This document shows positions 17,804-26,515 of a stretch of 64,000 nucleotides of DNA, one piece after another. Source of the DNA: Candidatus Eiseniibacteriota bacterium (GTDB lineage Bacteria > Orphanbacterota > Orphanbacteria > Orphanbacterales > Orphanbacteraceae); contig JAJCZU010000002.1 in the NCBI GenBank assembly GCA_029262235.1, positions 620,001 to 684,000 on the forward strand, read 5' to 3'. The translations under genes and the position numbers were made by a program. Numbering within the stretch: position 1 is the first letter of the stretch; the number at the start of each line of letters is the position of its first letter. The notes beneath the pieces were generated by a model. The model was given only the letters and a program-made list of their open reading frames with translations. It was not told where the DNA came from and searched no databases.

Positions 17804-19714
17804 ATGAGCGTATTTCGCCCCGTTCCGCTGTCGCTGCTGATCCGTCAGGGCGCCAAGGGCTACGATCGCGACCGGACGGTGTTCGGCATTCACCGCCGGG
17901 CGATGTTTCGGGGCGTTCCCGGCTGCGACATGCGTCAGGCAGTGGTCGGGGGCGAGATCGGCGCTCCGCTCGGGCTGGCCTCGGGCCCGCACACGCAGCT
18001 GGCCCGGAACATCGCGGCCGGCTATCTGGCCGGCGCCCGCTGGTTCGAGCTGAAGACCGTGCGTCGCGCCGCTGATCGACCCGATCGTCCCACGATCTTC
18101 CCGGGCGAGGCGCCGCGCCATCGCGAGTGGACGCACGAGCTCCCCCCGCGGGAGGCGCTGTTCGAATTCGCAAAGGGGATGTATTTAATAGAAGCGCTTC
18201 GTGCGCTGTTCATCCCGGAGAACCTCACGATGGGGCTCGAAGGGTACGGGTTCGACCTCTCCGTCTACCCCGAGTCGGAACCGATTCTTATCGAAGACGC
18301 GGTCGCTCTTTCGGATCGCGCCCGTGACATGGCCCCCGTCTGGGACGCGCTTCGTCACGATCTCCGTACAGAACTGCCGCGCGATCTGGTCTTTCTGGCC
18401 GAGATCCCCCTGCCCCCGGTGCTGGCCCGCTCCGTTACGCTTTCGCTCGATCATGGGCCCCGCTTCGAAGATGTCGAGCGTACGACAGGCGAATGGAGAA
18501 GCGCCGGGTACGCGGTCCGCTGGAAGCTGCCACCGGCGGTACTCGGGAAGAGCCGCGTGCGGTCGCTTCTCGACACGCTCGGATATGAAGAATGGGAAGT
18601 CGTGCCGGAACGGGGTACGGAAGAACCGGTCGACGATGCTGTCTGGCGTGATCGCGTACTGAAGGCGCAGGCGAAAGGGGTGCAGGTTGCCGTCGGACAT
18701 GGGCCGCACGTGGGGAAAGCGGGAGAGCCGCCCGGATATCTTTCGGGTCGTTCGCTTTACCCGTTCGGGCTGGCAGAAGCGCTCACGCTTCAAGCATTCG
18801 GGTGTGAACTGTCTGGTATTTCGTTCGCGGGCGGCATCGAAGAGGCGAACTACCCCGAGGCTGCGAGGTTCGGTTTTCCGGCGGTCACGCTTTCCTCGGA
18901 TCTCTTCCGGCCGGGCGGCCTTGCGCGGCTCGGACGCCTGCACCGTGCGCTCGGGCGCGTGATGCGGGAAGAGGGTGCGGATTCGCTCGCTTCGTACCGC
19001 GCTCGCTCACAGGATGGCGACACGCTTCAGGCAGTGTTCGATCGCGCGCTCCGCGACAATCGCTATCACCGCCGCGTGCCGCTGCGCCGCGATATCACGA
19101 GCACTCTCTCTCTGTTCGATTGCGTGAACTGCGATCTCTGCATTCCGGTCTGTCCGAACGGCGCGAACTTCGCCTACACGGTCGAACCGGAAGTGGTGCA
19201 GCGCGGGCGTTTCCGTTTCGCGGAGGGCGTGTGGACCGAAATCGAGGCGGTGACCCTTGCGATCGGCGACGGAAAACGTCCCCGTCAGCAGATCGGGTGC
19301 GAGGCGGAAATGTGCAACGACTGCGGCCTGTGCGAAGCCGTCTGCCCCGAGGAGGGCGCGCCGCAATACGAAAAGCCGCGCATTTTTCGCACGCCGGAGG
19401 CTTTCGCACGCGACACGCGCGACGGGTTTCTGATCGGGCGACGGGATGGCGAGGCAGTCATGCGGGCGAGGTTCGGGAACTCGGAATACGAACTGGGGCT
19501 CGATGAAACGGGCGCTGCCAGGTTTCGCGACGGGAAGACAGACTGCGCAGTCACGGACGATGGCCTGCCGATGAACGCGCCGGGCAGGACGCCGCGTGAC
19601 GGCGAAGAGGTCGATATGGCGGCGTGCCGGCGGATGCTCTGGATACTGCGCGCGTTTCTGCAGCGGGAGGCGAGCACGCTTGCGGCTGTCGCGCTCGAAG
19701 AAGATGTATGGTGA
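17804..19714 (+). CDS. Short YgfK-like oxidoreductase (DHODH-like barrel plus two 4Fe-4S centres)
   Basis: 636 residues from the ATG at 17804, with GAAGGGAGA just upstream. The N-terminal ~430 residues match the start of E. coli YgfK ('putative selenate reductase subunit'): [28 protein letters not shown] and WFELKTV, a TIM-barrel related to dihydroorotate/dihydropyrimidine dehydrogenases. Then come ferredoxin-type cysteines [12 protein letters not shown] and [12 protein letters not shown], enough for two [4Fe-4S] clusters. YgfK itself exceeds 1000 residues because it continues with a GltD-like NAD(P)H/FAD module, absent here, so electrons must come from or go to another protein. Substrate unknown; purine or pyrimidine redox chemistry is a guess from homology. 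Confidence 0.75.
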   Translation: MSVFRPVPLSLLIRQGAKGYDRDRTVFGIHRRAMFRGVPGCDMRQAVVGGEIGAPLGLASGPHTQLARNIAAGYLAGARWFELKTVRRAADRPDRPTIFPGEAPRHREWTHELPPREALFEFAKGMYLIEALRALFIPENLTMGLEGYGFDLSVYPESEPILIEDAVALSDRARDMAPVWDALRHDLRTELPRDLVFLAEIPLPPVLARSVTLSLDHGPRFEDVERTTGEWRSAGYAVRWKLPPAVLGKSRVRSLLDTLGYEEWEVVPERGTEEPVDDAVWRDRVLKAQAKGVQVAVGHGPHVGKAGEPPGYLSGRSLYPFGLAEALTLQAFGCELSGISFAGGIEEANYPEAARFGFPAVTLSSDLFRPGGLARLGRLHRALGRVMREEGADSLASYRARSQDGDTLQAVFDRALRDNRYHRRVPLRRDITSTLSLFDCVNCDLCIPVCPNGANFAYTVEPEVVQRGRFRFAEGVWTEIEAVTLAIGDGKRPRQQIGCEAEMCNDCGLCEAVCPEEGAPQYEKPRIFRTPEAFARDTRDGFLIGRRDGEAVMRARFGNSEYELGLDETGAARFRDGKTDCAVTDDGLPMNAPGRTPRDGEEVDMAACRRMLWILRAFLQREASTLAAVALEEDVW

Positions 19715-19739
19715 TCGCGATCGTGCCCGGCCGCGCGAA

Positions 19740-20351
19740 TCAGCTTCGAGGGCGCTTTCGTTCGAAACGGTCGCGCGTGCGCACGTAGTCCTGGCGTCCC
19801 ATGCGTCCGATCGCGCGCAGCCCCTCGGGATCGATATGTCCGTGCTCGAGGTAGAGTTCGTTCCGCACATGCGCCAGAACGATCTCTCCGATTACGAGCG
19901 CGGTCGGTGTGGCGGGATCGCCGAGCTTCACGAGCTTGTGCAGCACGCACTCCAGCTGAATCGGCGATTCCTTGACACGGGGCGGCGTGACCCGCTCTGA
20001 AGGAACGGGCGTCAGTCCCGTCTCGTCGAACTCGCTGATGTCGGGGGGAAAATCGGCGGACGCCGCCACCATCTTCTCGAAGATCCCCTCATGGACGATA
20101 TTCACGACGAATTCGCCAGTCTCTTCGATGTTGCGCCACGAATCCTTCGGGTTGCCGTCGCGGCTTCCGATCGCGACACTCAGAAGGGGCGGGGTCGATG
20201 AGATCCCGTTGAAATAGGAAAACGGGGCCACGTTGGTCGTCCCGTTCCCGGAAACGGTCGAAACGAAGGCGATCGGGCGCGGCACGATCGATCCGATGAG
20301 CAGGAAGTAGCGCTCACGATGGGAGAGCGAGCCCGGGTCGAGGGTCAACAT
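19740..20351 (-). CDS. Flavin reductase-like (FMN-binding split barrel) protein
   Basis: 203 residues. The pattern SIVPRPIAFVSTVS, then NVAPFSYFNGISSTPPLLSV and FVVNIV is characteristic of the flavin-reductase-like domain, whose members bind FMN and use NAD(P)H to reduce free flavin or act as flavin-dependent oxygenase partners. The later IGEIVLAHV and Tyr-rich C-terminus fit the longer two-segment subfamily. It ends tail-to-tail with the YgfK-like gene (25-nt gap) and is divergent from the aminotransferase-fold gene. Physiological partner unknown. Confidence 0.85.
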   Translation of the reverse strand: MLTLDPGSLSHRERYFLLIGSIVPRPIAFVSTVSGNGTTNVAPFSYFNGISSTPPLLSVAIGSRDGNPKDSWRNIEETGEFVVNIVHEGIFEKMVAASADFPPDISEFDETGLTPVPSERVTPPRVKESPIQLECVLHKLVKLGDPATPTALVIGEIVLAHVRNELYLEHGHIDPEGLRAIGRMGRQDYVRTRDRFERKRPRS

Positions 20352-20405
20352 GAGGGCATCCTATGGGATTCGACGGGATCGCACAACCGGAGTCGGGGAA
20401 TCCGC

Positions 20406-20435
20406 TTGATGCGTTCTTGCGCCTGGAATTATACT
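20406..20435 (+). promoter_or_regulatory. Putative promoter of the folK-pan-tatA operon
   Basis: TTGATG (20406-20411), an 18-nt spacer and TATACT (20430-20435) predict a transcript start near 20442, just ahead of the first gene at 20461. All following genes to 26504 are on the same strand and mostly overlap, so this is likely the main operon promoter. Confidence 0.5.
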
Positions 20436-20460
20436 GGCACGATCCGGAATCAAACCTGAA

Positions 20461-21684
20461 ATGCATCCCGAAACCCGAACGCAAGGGCCCACAGGCGGTA
20501 AATCCGAATCCCTCATGAGAAGAATCGTGATCGACAAAAGCGAGCGATATCATCGCATCGTGTCCCATCCCATGGAGGAGCTGCTCCCTTCGCGCCGCCG
20601 TGCGGAAAAGCGGCTGGGTTCTGTGATCGAGCTCTCCGTGATGGAGTCGGATATCGCACTGCCGACCCGCAGCGCCGAAACGGTGCCCCCGGCCGATGAT
20701 GTGGTCCGGGACGCGATCGCGAAGCGGCTTCTCGAAACGCGCGGTCTCCGGCTCGACCCCCGGCGCGAGATCCTTCTCTGCGATGATACGGAGGCTTCGC
20801 TCGAAGACCTGGCGCTCGCGTTCATCGACCCTTCCGACGTCGTGCTCATTCCCGACCCGGCGCTGCCCCTCTACCGGCGCGTCTGCGTGCTGGCGGGGGG
20901 ATGGCCGATCCCGATCCCGCTTTCCGACCCGAACGACGGCGCCCCCGAATGGGAGCGCGTGGAGCCGGAAGCGACACGGCGCGCCAAAATGCTCTGGTTC
21001 GCGTCGCCGCATCTGCCGACCGGAAAAATCGCCTCAGCCGGTTCGATCGAACGACTCATCGAACGCGCCCGGCGCGATAACGTGCTCATCGTGCAGGATG
21101 CGCGGCTGGTGAGCACCTGCCGAGGTGATCTCCGCGCCGGCGGCCTGCTCGACGATCCCCGCGGCCGCGCGGTCGGTGTCGAAGCGCACGAGTTCGCACC
21201 CTGGCACGGGGGCGGCGATCGCCCGGGGTATCTGATCGGCAATCGCGAAGTCATCGAGGCCGTGCGGACGCTGGGACATCTGCGCCGCCGCCGGCCCGGC
21301 CGCACACGCCTTTACGACGCCTTCGCGCTGTCGGACGCCGATCGCGAGTCGGCCGCAGCCACATTCGCGCGCCGCATGGAAACGGCCCTCGGCGGGCTGC
21401 GCGAACTCGACTGGGCGGTGCAGGAACCGGACGCGGGTTTCGCCGTCTGGGTGCGCGTGCCGACCCGATTTCACTCGCTCCGATTCTCCGCGATGCTGCT
21501 GCGCGCGGGAATTGCGGTCATGCCCGGCATCGCGTTCGGCGAATTCGGCCACGATTCTGTTCTGCTGTCGCTGACCACGGATGAAAAGAATATCCGCGAA
21601 GGGTTCGACCTCCTGCGCAAAAAGTTCCCCGGGCGGTGGGGTGTGCGGTCCTGGCGCAAGAAGCGTGCGGCGGAGGGATCGTGA
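20461..21684 (+). CDS. Class I/II aminotransferase-fold protein lacking the PLP lysine
   Basis: 407 residues (a second in-frame ATG at 20515 would give 389). The overall layout is that of fold-type I aminotransferases: a GLRLDPRREILLC-like cofactor loop region, SPHLPTGK in place of NPxNPTG, and VQDARLV where a D-x-[AS]-Y motif is usual. The Schiff-base segment S-x-S-K-x(7)-R-x-G aligns without gaps to HEFAPWHGGGDRPG, putting Ala at the lysine position; no lysine lies within that segment. The C-terminal Arg region (LLSLTTDEKNIREG) is kept. It is therefore probably not a transaminase: either a pseudoenzyme or a family with altered chemistry. Its stop overlaps the folK start by 1 nt. Confidence 0.75.
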   Translation: MHPETRTQGPTGGKSESLMRRIVIDKSERYHRIVSHPMEELLPSRRRAEKRLGSVIELSVMESDIALPTRSAETVPPADDVVRDAIAKRLLETRGLRLDPRREILLCDDTEASLEDLALAFIDPSDVVLIPDPALPLYRRVCVLAGGWPIPIPLSDPNDGAPEWERVEPEATRRAKMLWFASPHLPTGKIASAGSIERLIERARRDNVLIVQDARLVSTCRGDLRAGGLLDDPRGRAVGVEAHEFAPWHGGGDRPGYLIGNREVIEAVRTLGHLRRRRPGRTRLYDAFALSDADRESAAATFARRMETALGGLRELDWAVQEPDAGFAVWVRVPTRFHSLRFSAMLLRAGIAVMPGIAFGEFGHDSVLLSLTTDEKNIREGFDLLRKKFPGRWGVRSWRKKRAAEGS

Positions 21685-22178
21685 TGCGCGTCGTACTGGG
21701 ACTCGGTTCGAACCTCGGGGATCGGTCGGGTACGATCGAAAAGGCTCTCGCACTCATCGTGGAAGCGGGGGTTGCGATCGAGCGGCGTTCTTCCCTTTAC
21801 GAAACGGAACCGGTCGGACCGGTTGCCGATCAGCCGGCGTTCCTGAACATGGCCGTTCTCGGGTCGACGGCTCTCGCACCCATGAGTCTGCTCCGGGCGA
21901 TGCAGCGCATCGAGAGCGAACTCGGGCGGGAGCGCCTGATCCCCATGGGACCGCGAACGATCGATATCGATGTTTTATATCTGGATGATCTCGTGATGCA
22001 GGATGATCCGGAGCTCGTGATTCCGCATCCACGACTGCAGGAGCGGCGGTTCGTACTCATTCCGCTCGTCGAAATCGCTCCGGACGTCCGGCACCCTGTG
22101 TACGGACTGACGACCGAAGAGCTGCTTGACCGCACGCAGGACACGAGCGTCGTCGCTCCGTTCGCGAGGACGATCTGA
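21684..22178 (+). CDS. folK: 2-amino-4-hydroxy-6-hydroxymethyldihydropteridine pyrophosphokinase
   Basis: 164 residues from the ATG at 21684, with GGAGGGA 6-7 nt upstream. LGLGSNLGDR at the N-terminus and GPRTIDIDVLYLDD are the two hallmark HPPK motifs; the Asp residues of DIDVLY bind the Mg-ATP pair. It transfers pyrophosphate from ATP to 6-hydroxymethyl-dihydropterin in folate biosynthesis. It is stand-alone, not fused to folP or folB. It is coupled to the preceding aminotransferase-fold gene and overlaps the kinase gene by 1 nt. Confidence 0.95.
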   Translation: MRVVLGLGSNLGDRSGTIEKALALIVEAGVAIERRSSLYETEPVGPVADQPAFLNMAVLGSTALAPMSLLRAMQRIESELGRERLIPMGPRTIDIDVLYLDDLVMQDDPELVIPHPRLQERRFVLIPLVEIAPDVRHPVYGLTTEELLDRTQDTSVVAPFARTI

Positions 22179-22825
22179 TGGAGCACCGTTACATTGCAGT
22201 CGAAGGCGTGATCGGCGCAGGCAAGACCACGCTCTGCCGTGCGCTGGCGACCCGCCTTCACGCGCAGCTCAATCTCGAGGTCGTCGAAGAGAACCCGTTC
22301 CTGAAGAAATTCTATGATGACATCAGGACCTACGCTTTTCAGACGCAGATCTTCTTTCTGCTGAGCCGCTTCAAACAGCAGCAGGCGCTCCGGCAGCCTT
22401 CCCTGTTCGAAGAACGGGTCGTAAGCGACTATCTTTTCGCGAAGGACCGCATCTTCGCGAGTATCAATCTGACTGATGACGAGATGCTCCTTTATGAACG
22501 CCTCATGGAGGTCGTGGAACGCGATATCGTGCGTCCCGACGTTACGATCTATCTGCAGGCAGGCACGGATCTGCTGATCAAGCGAATCCGAAAGCGCGGG
22601 CGTTCGTTCGAGCAGAACATGGATCGCGAATATCTGGAGGTTCTGCAGGAAGCCTACAACTATTTCTTTGCCCACTATGATGACTCGCCGCTCCTGATCG
22701 TAAACGCCAACGAAGTCGATTTCCTCGGCAACGAGAACGAACTGACCGAGTTCATCCGGCAGCTCGGTGAAGTCCGTCATGGCGTCAATCACTACCTCCC
22801 ACTCGGAAAAGGGGGCTCGCGATGA
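22178..22825 (+). CDS. Deoxynucleoside kinase (dAK/dGK family)
   Basis: 215 residues. The P-loop is GVIGAGKTTL (10-19), and the family's ERV/DRS-type segment appears as EERVVSDYLFAK. RIRKRGRSFEQNMDREYLEVL is the lid helix with basic residues for phosphate transfer, and the C-terminal NANEVDFL is typical. Enzymes of this group phosphorylate deoxyadenosine or deoxyguanosine for nucleotide salvage; substrate specificity cannot be read reliably. It is very often found beside folK and panB/panC in other bacteria, as here. It overlaps panB by 4 nt. Confidence 0.9.
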   Translation: MEHRYIAVEGVIGAGKTTLCRALATRLHAQLNLEVVEENPFLKKFYDDIRTYAFQTQIFFLLSRFKQQQALRQPSLFEERVVSDYLFAKDRIFASINLTDDEMLLYERLMEVVERDIVRPDVTIYLQAGTDLLIKRIRKRGRSFEQNMDREYLEVLQEAYNYFFAHYDDSPLLIVNANEVDFLGNENELTEFIRQLGEVRHGVNHYLPLGKGGSR

Positions 22826-23646
22826 GCCGTGCCCGGAAAACGCCTCTCAGCCTCGTGCGCATGAAGAGCAAGGGCAGGAAGATCGCGATGCTCACTGCGT
22901 ACGACTATCCGACCGCGCAGATTCTGGGTGAAGCGGATGTCGACGCGATCCTCGTCGGCGATACGCTCGGCATGGTCGTGCTCGGGCATGAGACCACGCT
23001 GCCCGTTACGGTCGATGACGTGATCCGGGCTGCCGCCTCGGTGGGACGCGCTCACCCCCGTGCCCTCGTAATCGGCGATCTTCCGTTCCTTTCCTATACA
23101 GTCAGCGTGAGCGAGGCCGTGCGGAACGCGGGACGTATGGTGAAAGAAGCCGGAGTCGGCGCCGTGAAGCTCGAAGGGGGGCGCGCCATGCTTCCCGTTG
23201 TTCGCGCGCTCGTGCGGGCCTCGATCCCTGTAATGGGGCATCTGGGGCTCACGCCGCAGTCGATCCTTCGCTTCGGCGGGTATAAAGTGCAGGCGAAGAA
23301 CCCGCGGGCCGCGACCCGCCTGATCGAGGCCGCGAAGGCGCTCGAAGAGGCCGGTTGCTTTGCGATTGTGCTCGAGGCGATTCCGGCGGAAGTCGCCGCC
23401 CGCGTCACGGAGGCCGTGAGTATTCCGACGATCGGAATCGGCGCGGGTCCCGACTGCGACGGCCAGGTTCTCGTGACCCACGACATGCTCGGCATTTACG
23501 ACGACTTCACGCCGAAGTTCGTGAAGCGATACGCCGAACTCCGCGAAACGATGCGTGACGCGTTCAAGGCCTATATCAAGGAAGTGAAGGACGGCACGTT
23601 CCCCGGCCCCGAACACTGCTACGACAGCGACCCGCAGGACGAATGA
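22822..23646 (+). CDS. panB: 3-methyl-2-oxobutanoate hydroxymethyltransferase
   Basis: 274 residues. MLTAYDYPTAQI, DAILVGDTLGMVVLGHETTLPVT and MGHLGLTPQS are canonical PanB segments; the Asp of VGDTLG and the HLGLTPQ region shape the Mg2+/ketoisovalerate site. It adds a hydroxymethyl group from methylene-tetrahydrofolate to alpha-ketoisovalerate, making ketopantoate in pantothenate (CoA) synthesis. Its folate co-substrate links it to folK in the same operon. ATGA overlaps on both sides indicate translational coupling. Confidence 0.97.
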   Translation: MSRARKTPLSLVRMKSKGRKIAMLTAYDYPTAQILGEADVDAILVGDTLGMVVLGHETTLPVTVDDVIRAAASVGRAHPRALVIGDLPFLSYTVSVSEAVRNAGRMVKEAGVGAVKLEGGRAMLPVVRALVRASIPVMGHLGLTPQSILRFGGYKVQAKNPRAATRLIEAAKALEEAGCFAIVLEAIPAEVAARVTEAVSIPTIGIGAGPDCDGQVLVTHDMLGIYDDFTPKFVKRYAELRETMRDAFKAYIKEVKDGTFPGPEHCYDSDPQDE

Positions 23647-24518
23647 CCGCGCTCCCGCTGTATCGCTCTCCGGACGAACTTCGCGCCGCCCTCGCGCCTC
23701 TTCGCGCCCGGGGGGATCTCGGCTTCGTCCCGACCATGGGCGCACTGCACGAAGGGCACCTGTCGCTGATACGCGCCTCGGCGGCGCAGTCGGAAACGAC
23801 CGTTGTGAGCGTGTTCGTGAACCCGACGCAGTTCGGGCCGAGCGAAGATTTCGACGCGTACCCGCGCATGCTGCAGGACGATATCGCGGCCGCGCAAAGC
23901 GCCGGCGCGGATGTAATCTTCGCGCCCGACAAGGCCGGCATCTACCCCGAACCCTATCGCACGTATATCGAAGTCGAAGGGATTACGGGCACACTCTGCG
24001 GGCGCTCGCGGGAGGGGCATTTCCGCGGTGTGGCCACGGTCGTATGGAAGCTGCTCCAGATCGTCGATCCGGATCGCGCATTCTTCGGCGCGAAAGACGC
24101 GCAGCAGGTCAGGGTGATACGACAGATGGTGCGCGATCTTCTCGGGCGGTGGGAGATCGTGGCGTGTCCGACGGTGCGCGAGGCGGACGGGCTCGCGATG
24201 AGTTCCCGGAACGCGTATCTTTCGAAGAAGGAACGCGCCCGTGCGCCCGCGATTCAGGAGGCGCTTGGCGACGCGATCGCGCGAATTGAAAAAGGAGAGC
24301 GTCACGCCGGGAGAATCCGCGTCGGAATCATGGAGCGAATCGAAGCGGCCTCACTTCGCCCCGACTATGTGGATGTCGTTTCCCTCGACGATCTGGCGCC
24401 CGTGCACGAGACGCAGGGCGACATCCTGATCGCCGTGGCCGCGTTCGCCGGCGCCACGAGGCTCATCGATAATGTATGTATTCACATCGGAGATCAGGTG
24501 GAGGAGAGACTGCCATGA
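23643..24518 (+). CDS. panC: Pantothenate synthetase
   Basis: 291 residues, normal length. It has the HIGH-like GALHEGHLSLIR after VPTMG, then VFVNPTQFGPSEDFD, FFGAKDAQQ and the KMSKS-like SSRNAYLSKKER. It ligates pantoate and beta-alanine with ATP through pantoyl-adenylate. The start overlaps the panB stop (ATGA) and the end overlaps the next start by 4 nt. panD, for beta-alanine, is not in the window. Confidence 0.97.
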   Translation: MTALPLYRSPDELRAALAPLRARGDLGFVPTMGALHEGHLSLIRASAAQSETTVVSVFVNPTQFGPSEDFDAYPRMLQDDIAAAQSAGADVIFAPDKAGIYPEPYRTYIEVEGITGTLCGRSREGHFRGVATVVWKLLQIVDPDRAFFGAKDAQQVRVIRQMVRDLLGRWEIVACPTVREADGLAMSSRNAYLSKKERARAPAIQEALGDAIARIEKGERHAGRIRVGIMERIEAASLRPDYVDVVSLDDLAPVHETQGDILIAVAAFAGATRLIDNVCIHIGDQVEERLP

Positions 24519-25249
24519 GTGAGAGAGTCGCGGTCGTGCTCGCCGCGGGAGAGGGGACGCGCATGCGCTCCGACCTTCCGAAAGTGCTGCACGAACTGCA
24601 CGGAAAACCGCTCATCGGCTGGGTGATCGCCGCAATCGAGGCGGCGGGCTACGATCGCACGGTCGTGATCGTCGGCCACAAGGGCGACCTGGTAATGAGC
24701 GCACTCGAAGAACACGACGTCGAGTTCGCGTGGCAGCGGAAGCAGCTGGGAACGGGGCATGCGGTGCTGCAGGCGCGTGCCGCCCTTCGGGGGAGCCGCG
24801 GGCAGGTCACCGTTCTTTCGGGCGATGTTCCGCTCGTGCGCCCGGAAACGCTCACCGAACTCGTGCGCGTTCACAACGGCGCGAACGCGGCGGCTACCGT
24901 CATGACGGCCGACTTCGAAGATCCCACGGGATACGGCCGTATCGTCCGCGGCGAGGACGGCATGGTCGAGCGGATCGTGGAGCAGAAAGACGCGTCGGCA
25001 GCGGAAAAGAAGATTCGCGAAATCAACTCCGGCACGTACACATTTGAAATCGAACCGCTCTTCGAGATTCTTCCCGCACTCGGCAATACGAACGCGAGCG
25101 GCGAATACTATCTGACCGACGTCGTTTCGAAACTCCGCGAACGCGGCGAAGCCGTGGTTCCGTTTGTGGTGAAGGACGTGTGGGAGATCTTCGGCATCAA
25201 TACGCCGGAGCATCTCGCGCTTGCTTCCGCCCATATCGAGGAGCAGTGA
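24515..25249 (+). CDS. Stand-alone GlmU-type sugar nucleotidyltransferase
   Basis: 244 residues from the ATG at 24515, with GGAGGAGAG upstream. LAAGEGTRMRSDLPKVLHEL is the N-terminal pyrophosphorylase signature of GlmU; LGTGHAVLQA, SGDVPLVRPE (Asp for Mg2+), GYGRIVR and EINSGTYTF follow in GlmU order. Bifunctional GlmU is about 450 residues because it continues as a left-handed beta-helix acetyltransferase; this protein stops before it. It therefore should make UDP-GlcNAc from GlcNAc-1-P and UTP, but acetylation of GlcN-1-P must come from elsewhere. An alternative is another hexose-1-phosphate nucleotidyltransferase. Confidence 0.85.
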   Translation: MSERVAVVLAAGEGTRMRSDLPKVLHELHGKPLIGWVIAAIEAAGYDRTVVIVGHKGDLVMSALEEHDVEFAWQRKQLGTGHAVLQARAALRGSRGQVTVLSGDVPLVRPETLTELVRVHNGANAAATVMTADFEDPTGYGRIVRGEDGMVERIVEQKDASAAEKKIREINSGTYTFEIEPLFEILPALGNTNASGEYYLTDVVSKLRERGEAVVPFVVKDVWEIFGINTPEHLALASAHIEEQ

Positions 25250-25782
25250 TGGACAAGCTCTGGGCCACATGGCGCATGCCTTATATCGAAAGTGTGGACA
25301 AGGAGGAGGGCGGCTGCATCTTCTGCGACAAGCCCCACACGGCCGACGAAACGGATTCCGAACTCATCCTGCATCGCGGGACGAAATCTTTTGTGATCCT
25401 CAATCGGTTCCCCTATAATCCCGGCCACGTCATGATTGCTCCCTATCGTCACGTCGGTTCGTTCGGCGAACTGGACGATGCGGAGCGCATGGAGATCATG
25501 CATCTGCTCGGGCGTACGGAGTCCATTCTGCAGGACCGTTTTTCGCCCGACGGAATCAATGTTGGCGTGAATCTCGGGAGGGCGGCCGGCGCCGGGGTGC
25601 TCGGCCATCTGCACGTTCATCTCGTTCCCCGATGGACAGGGGACACGAACTTCATGCCGGTCTTCGGCAACGTGCGGGTCATCCCGGAATCACTCAGAGA
25701 CACGGGCGCCAAGCTCCGTCCTCATTTCGAGGGTGGGGGGGACCGGGGGCAGGGGAATGAAGAGGAGCCGCCGCAAACGTAA
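25249..25782 (+). CDS. HIT-family hydrolase/phosphorylase (Ap4A phosphorylase-like)
   Basis: 177 residues from the ATG at 25249, overlapping the previous stop. The histidine triad is HLHVHLVP (His120, 122, 124), preceded by NVGVNLGRAAGAG. An N-terminal CIFCDK (Cys23, Cys26), together with LNRFPYNPGHVMI and a downstream His, fits the zinc-containing Ap4A-phosphorylase/FHIT-like branch. Such enzymes cleave dinucleoside polyphosphates or adenylyl conjugates. The C-terminal ~15 residues are low-complexity Gly/Glu. In-operon role unknown. Confidence 0.9.
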   Translation: MDKLWATWRMPYIESVDKEEGGCIFCDKPHTADETDSELILHRGTKSFVILNRFPYNPGHVMIAPYRHVGSFGELDDAERMEIMHLLGRTESILQDRFSPDGINVGVNLGRAAGAGVLGHLHVHLVPRWTGDTNFMPVFGNVRVIPESLRDTGAKLRPHFEGGGDRGQGNEEEPPQT

Positions 25783-26248
25783 GGGACCTTCGAGCTTCCA
25801 GAAGCTGCTGCATCGTTTTCTGATCTTTACCACCGTCGTCGTCATCGGCGCGTATGTCATCCCATTCTCTACAGGCGTTCTCGACGAATCCGACGGGACC
25901 GCCGTCTCCTCGCTCGATCAGGAAATCACCGTCCGCGTGCTGAACGGGTGCGGAATCGGGGGGATGGCCCTTCGCGGCAGTCGCTATCTTCGCCGTATGG
26001 GCTTCGATGTCGTGGAGATGGAAAATGCCCTCGATCCGGAGGGAAAGCCCCGCTTCGACTTTCAGGAGACCGAGATTTGGGCATTGACGGAGAACCGGGA
26101 GGCGGCGAATATCGTAAAGGAAGCGCTCGGATTCGGCCGCGTGGTTTACGCACCCGATTCGACGCAGCAATTGCACGTGTCCGTCACGCTCGGCGCTGAC
26201 TGCGCCAGCGCATTACCGCCGGACCGAACCGACCTCTCGGGAGAATGA
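25757..26248 (+). CDS. Membrane-anchored LytR C-terminal-domain protein
   Basis: 163 residues from the ATG at 25757, which overlaps the end of the HIT gene in another frame; an upstream in-frame ATG at 25733 is possible but lies in a G-rich run. A very basic cytoplasmic start (KRSRRKRKG) precedes one transmembrane helix (LIFTTVVVIGAYVI), then a domain beginning ITVRVLNGCGIGGMA, the signature of the LytR_C domain seen at the end of LytR-CpsA-Psr proteins and as a stand-alone module. No catalytic LCP domain is present. It is likely an envelope-associated binding module; exact role unknown. Confidence 0.75.
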   Translation: MKRSRRKRKGPSSFQKLLHRFLIFTTVVVIGAYVIPFSTGVLDESDGTAVSSLDQEITVRVLNGCGIGGMALRGSRYLRRMGFDVVEMENALDPEGKPRFDFQETEIWALTENREAANIVKEALGFGRVVYAPDSTQQLHVSVTLGADCASALPPDRTDLSGE

Positions 26249-26249
26249 C

Positions 26250-26504
26250 ATGCCATTCGGCTCTTTCGGCTTTCCGGAACTTCTGCTTTTTTTCCTGCTC
26301 GTACTTCTGCTTTTCGGCGCGAAGCGCATCCCCGAGGTGGGGCGATCGCTCGGGAAGGGGATCCGCGAGTTCAAATCGGCGACCAAGGAACTCAGGAAGA
26401 GCGTCGATGAAGTAGAAGAGGAAGAAAAGGAAAAGCCGTCCCCCTCACAGAAGGAAAGGGACGGCGAACCGGTCGAACGAAAATCTGATCGGGGAGAGAA
26501 CTAA
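26250..26504 (+). CDS. tatA: Sec-independent translocase subunit TatA
   Basis: 84 residues, the usual TatA size. A short N-terminal hydrophobic helix (LLLFFLLVLLLFG) is followed by GAKRIPEVGRSLGKGIREFK, the hinge plus amphipathic helix diagnostic of TatA/B, and a very acidic charged tail. TatA polymerises to pass folded proteins across the inner membrane with TatC, which is not in this window. The short length and FGAKRIPE hinge favour TatA over TatB. It starts 1 nt after the LytR_C gene ends and is last in the operon; only 11 nt separate it from the convergent PpiD-like gene. Confidence 0.93.
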   Translation: MPFGSFGFPELLLFFLLVLLLFGAKRIPEVGRSLGKGIREFKSATKELRKSVDEVEEEEKEKPSPSQKERDGEPVERKSDRGEN

Positions 26505-26515
26505 GCGGCCCGACG

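Noticed and set aside
17655-18173. Extended N-terminus of AcnA
   Set aside because: The frame stays open upstream, but the extra ~170 residues are Arg/Pro-rich, unlike AcnA, and overlap the YgfK-like gene.
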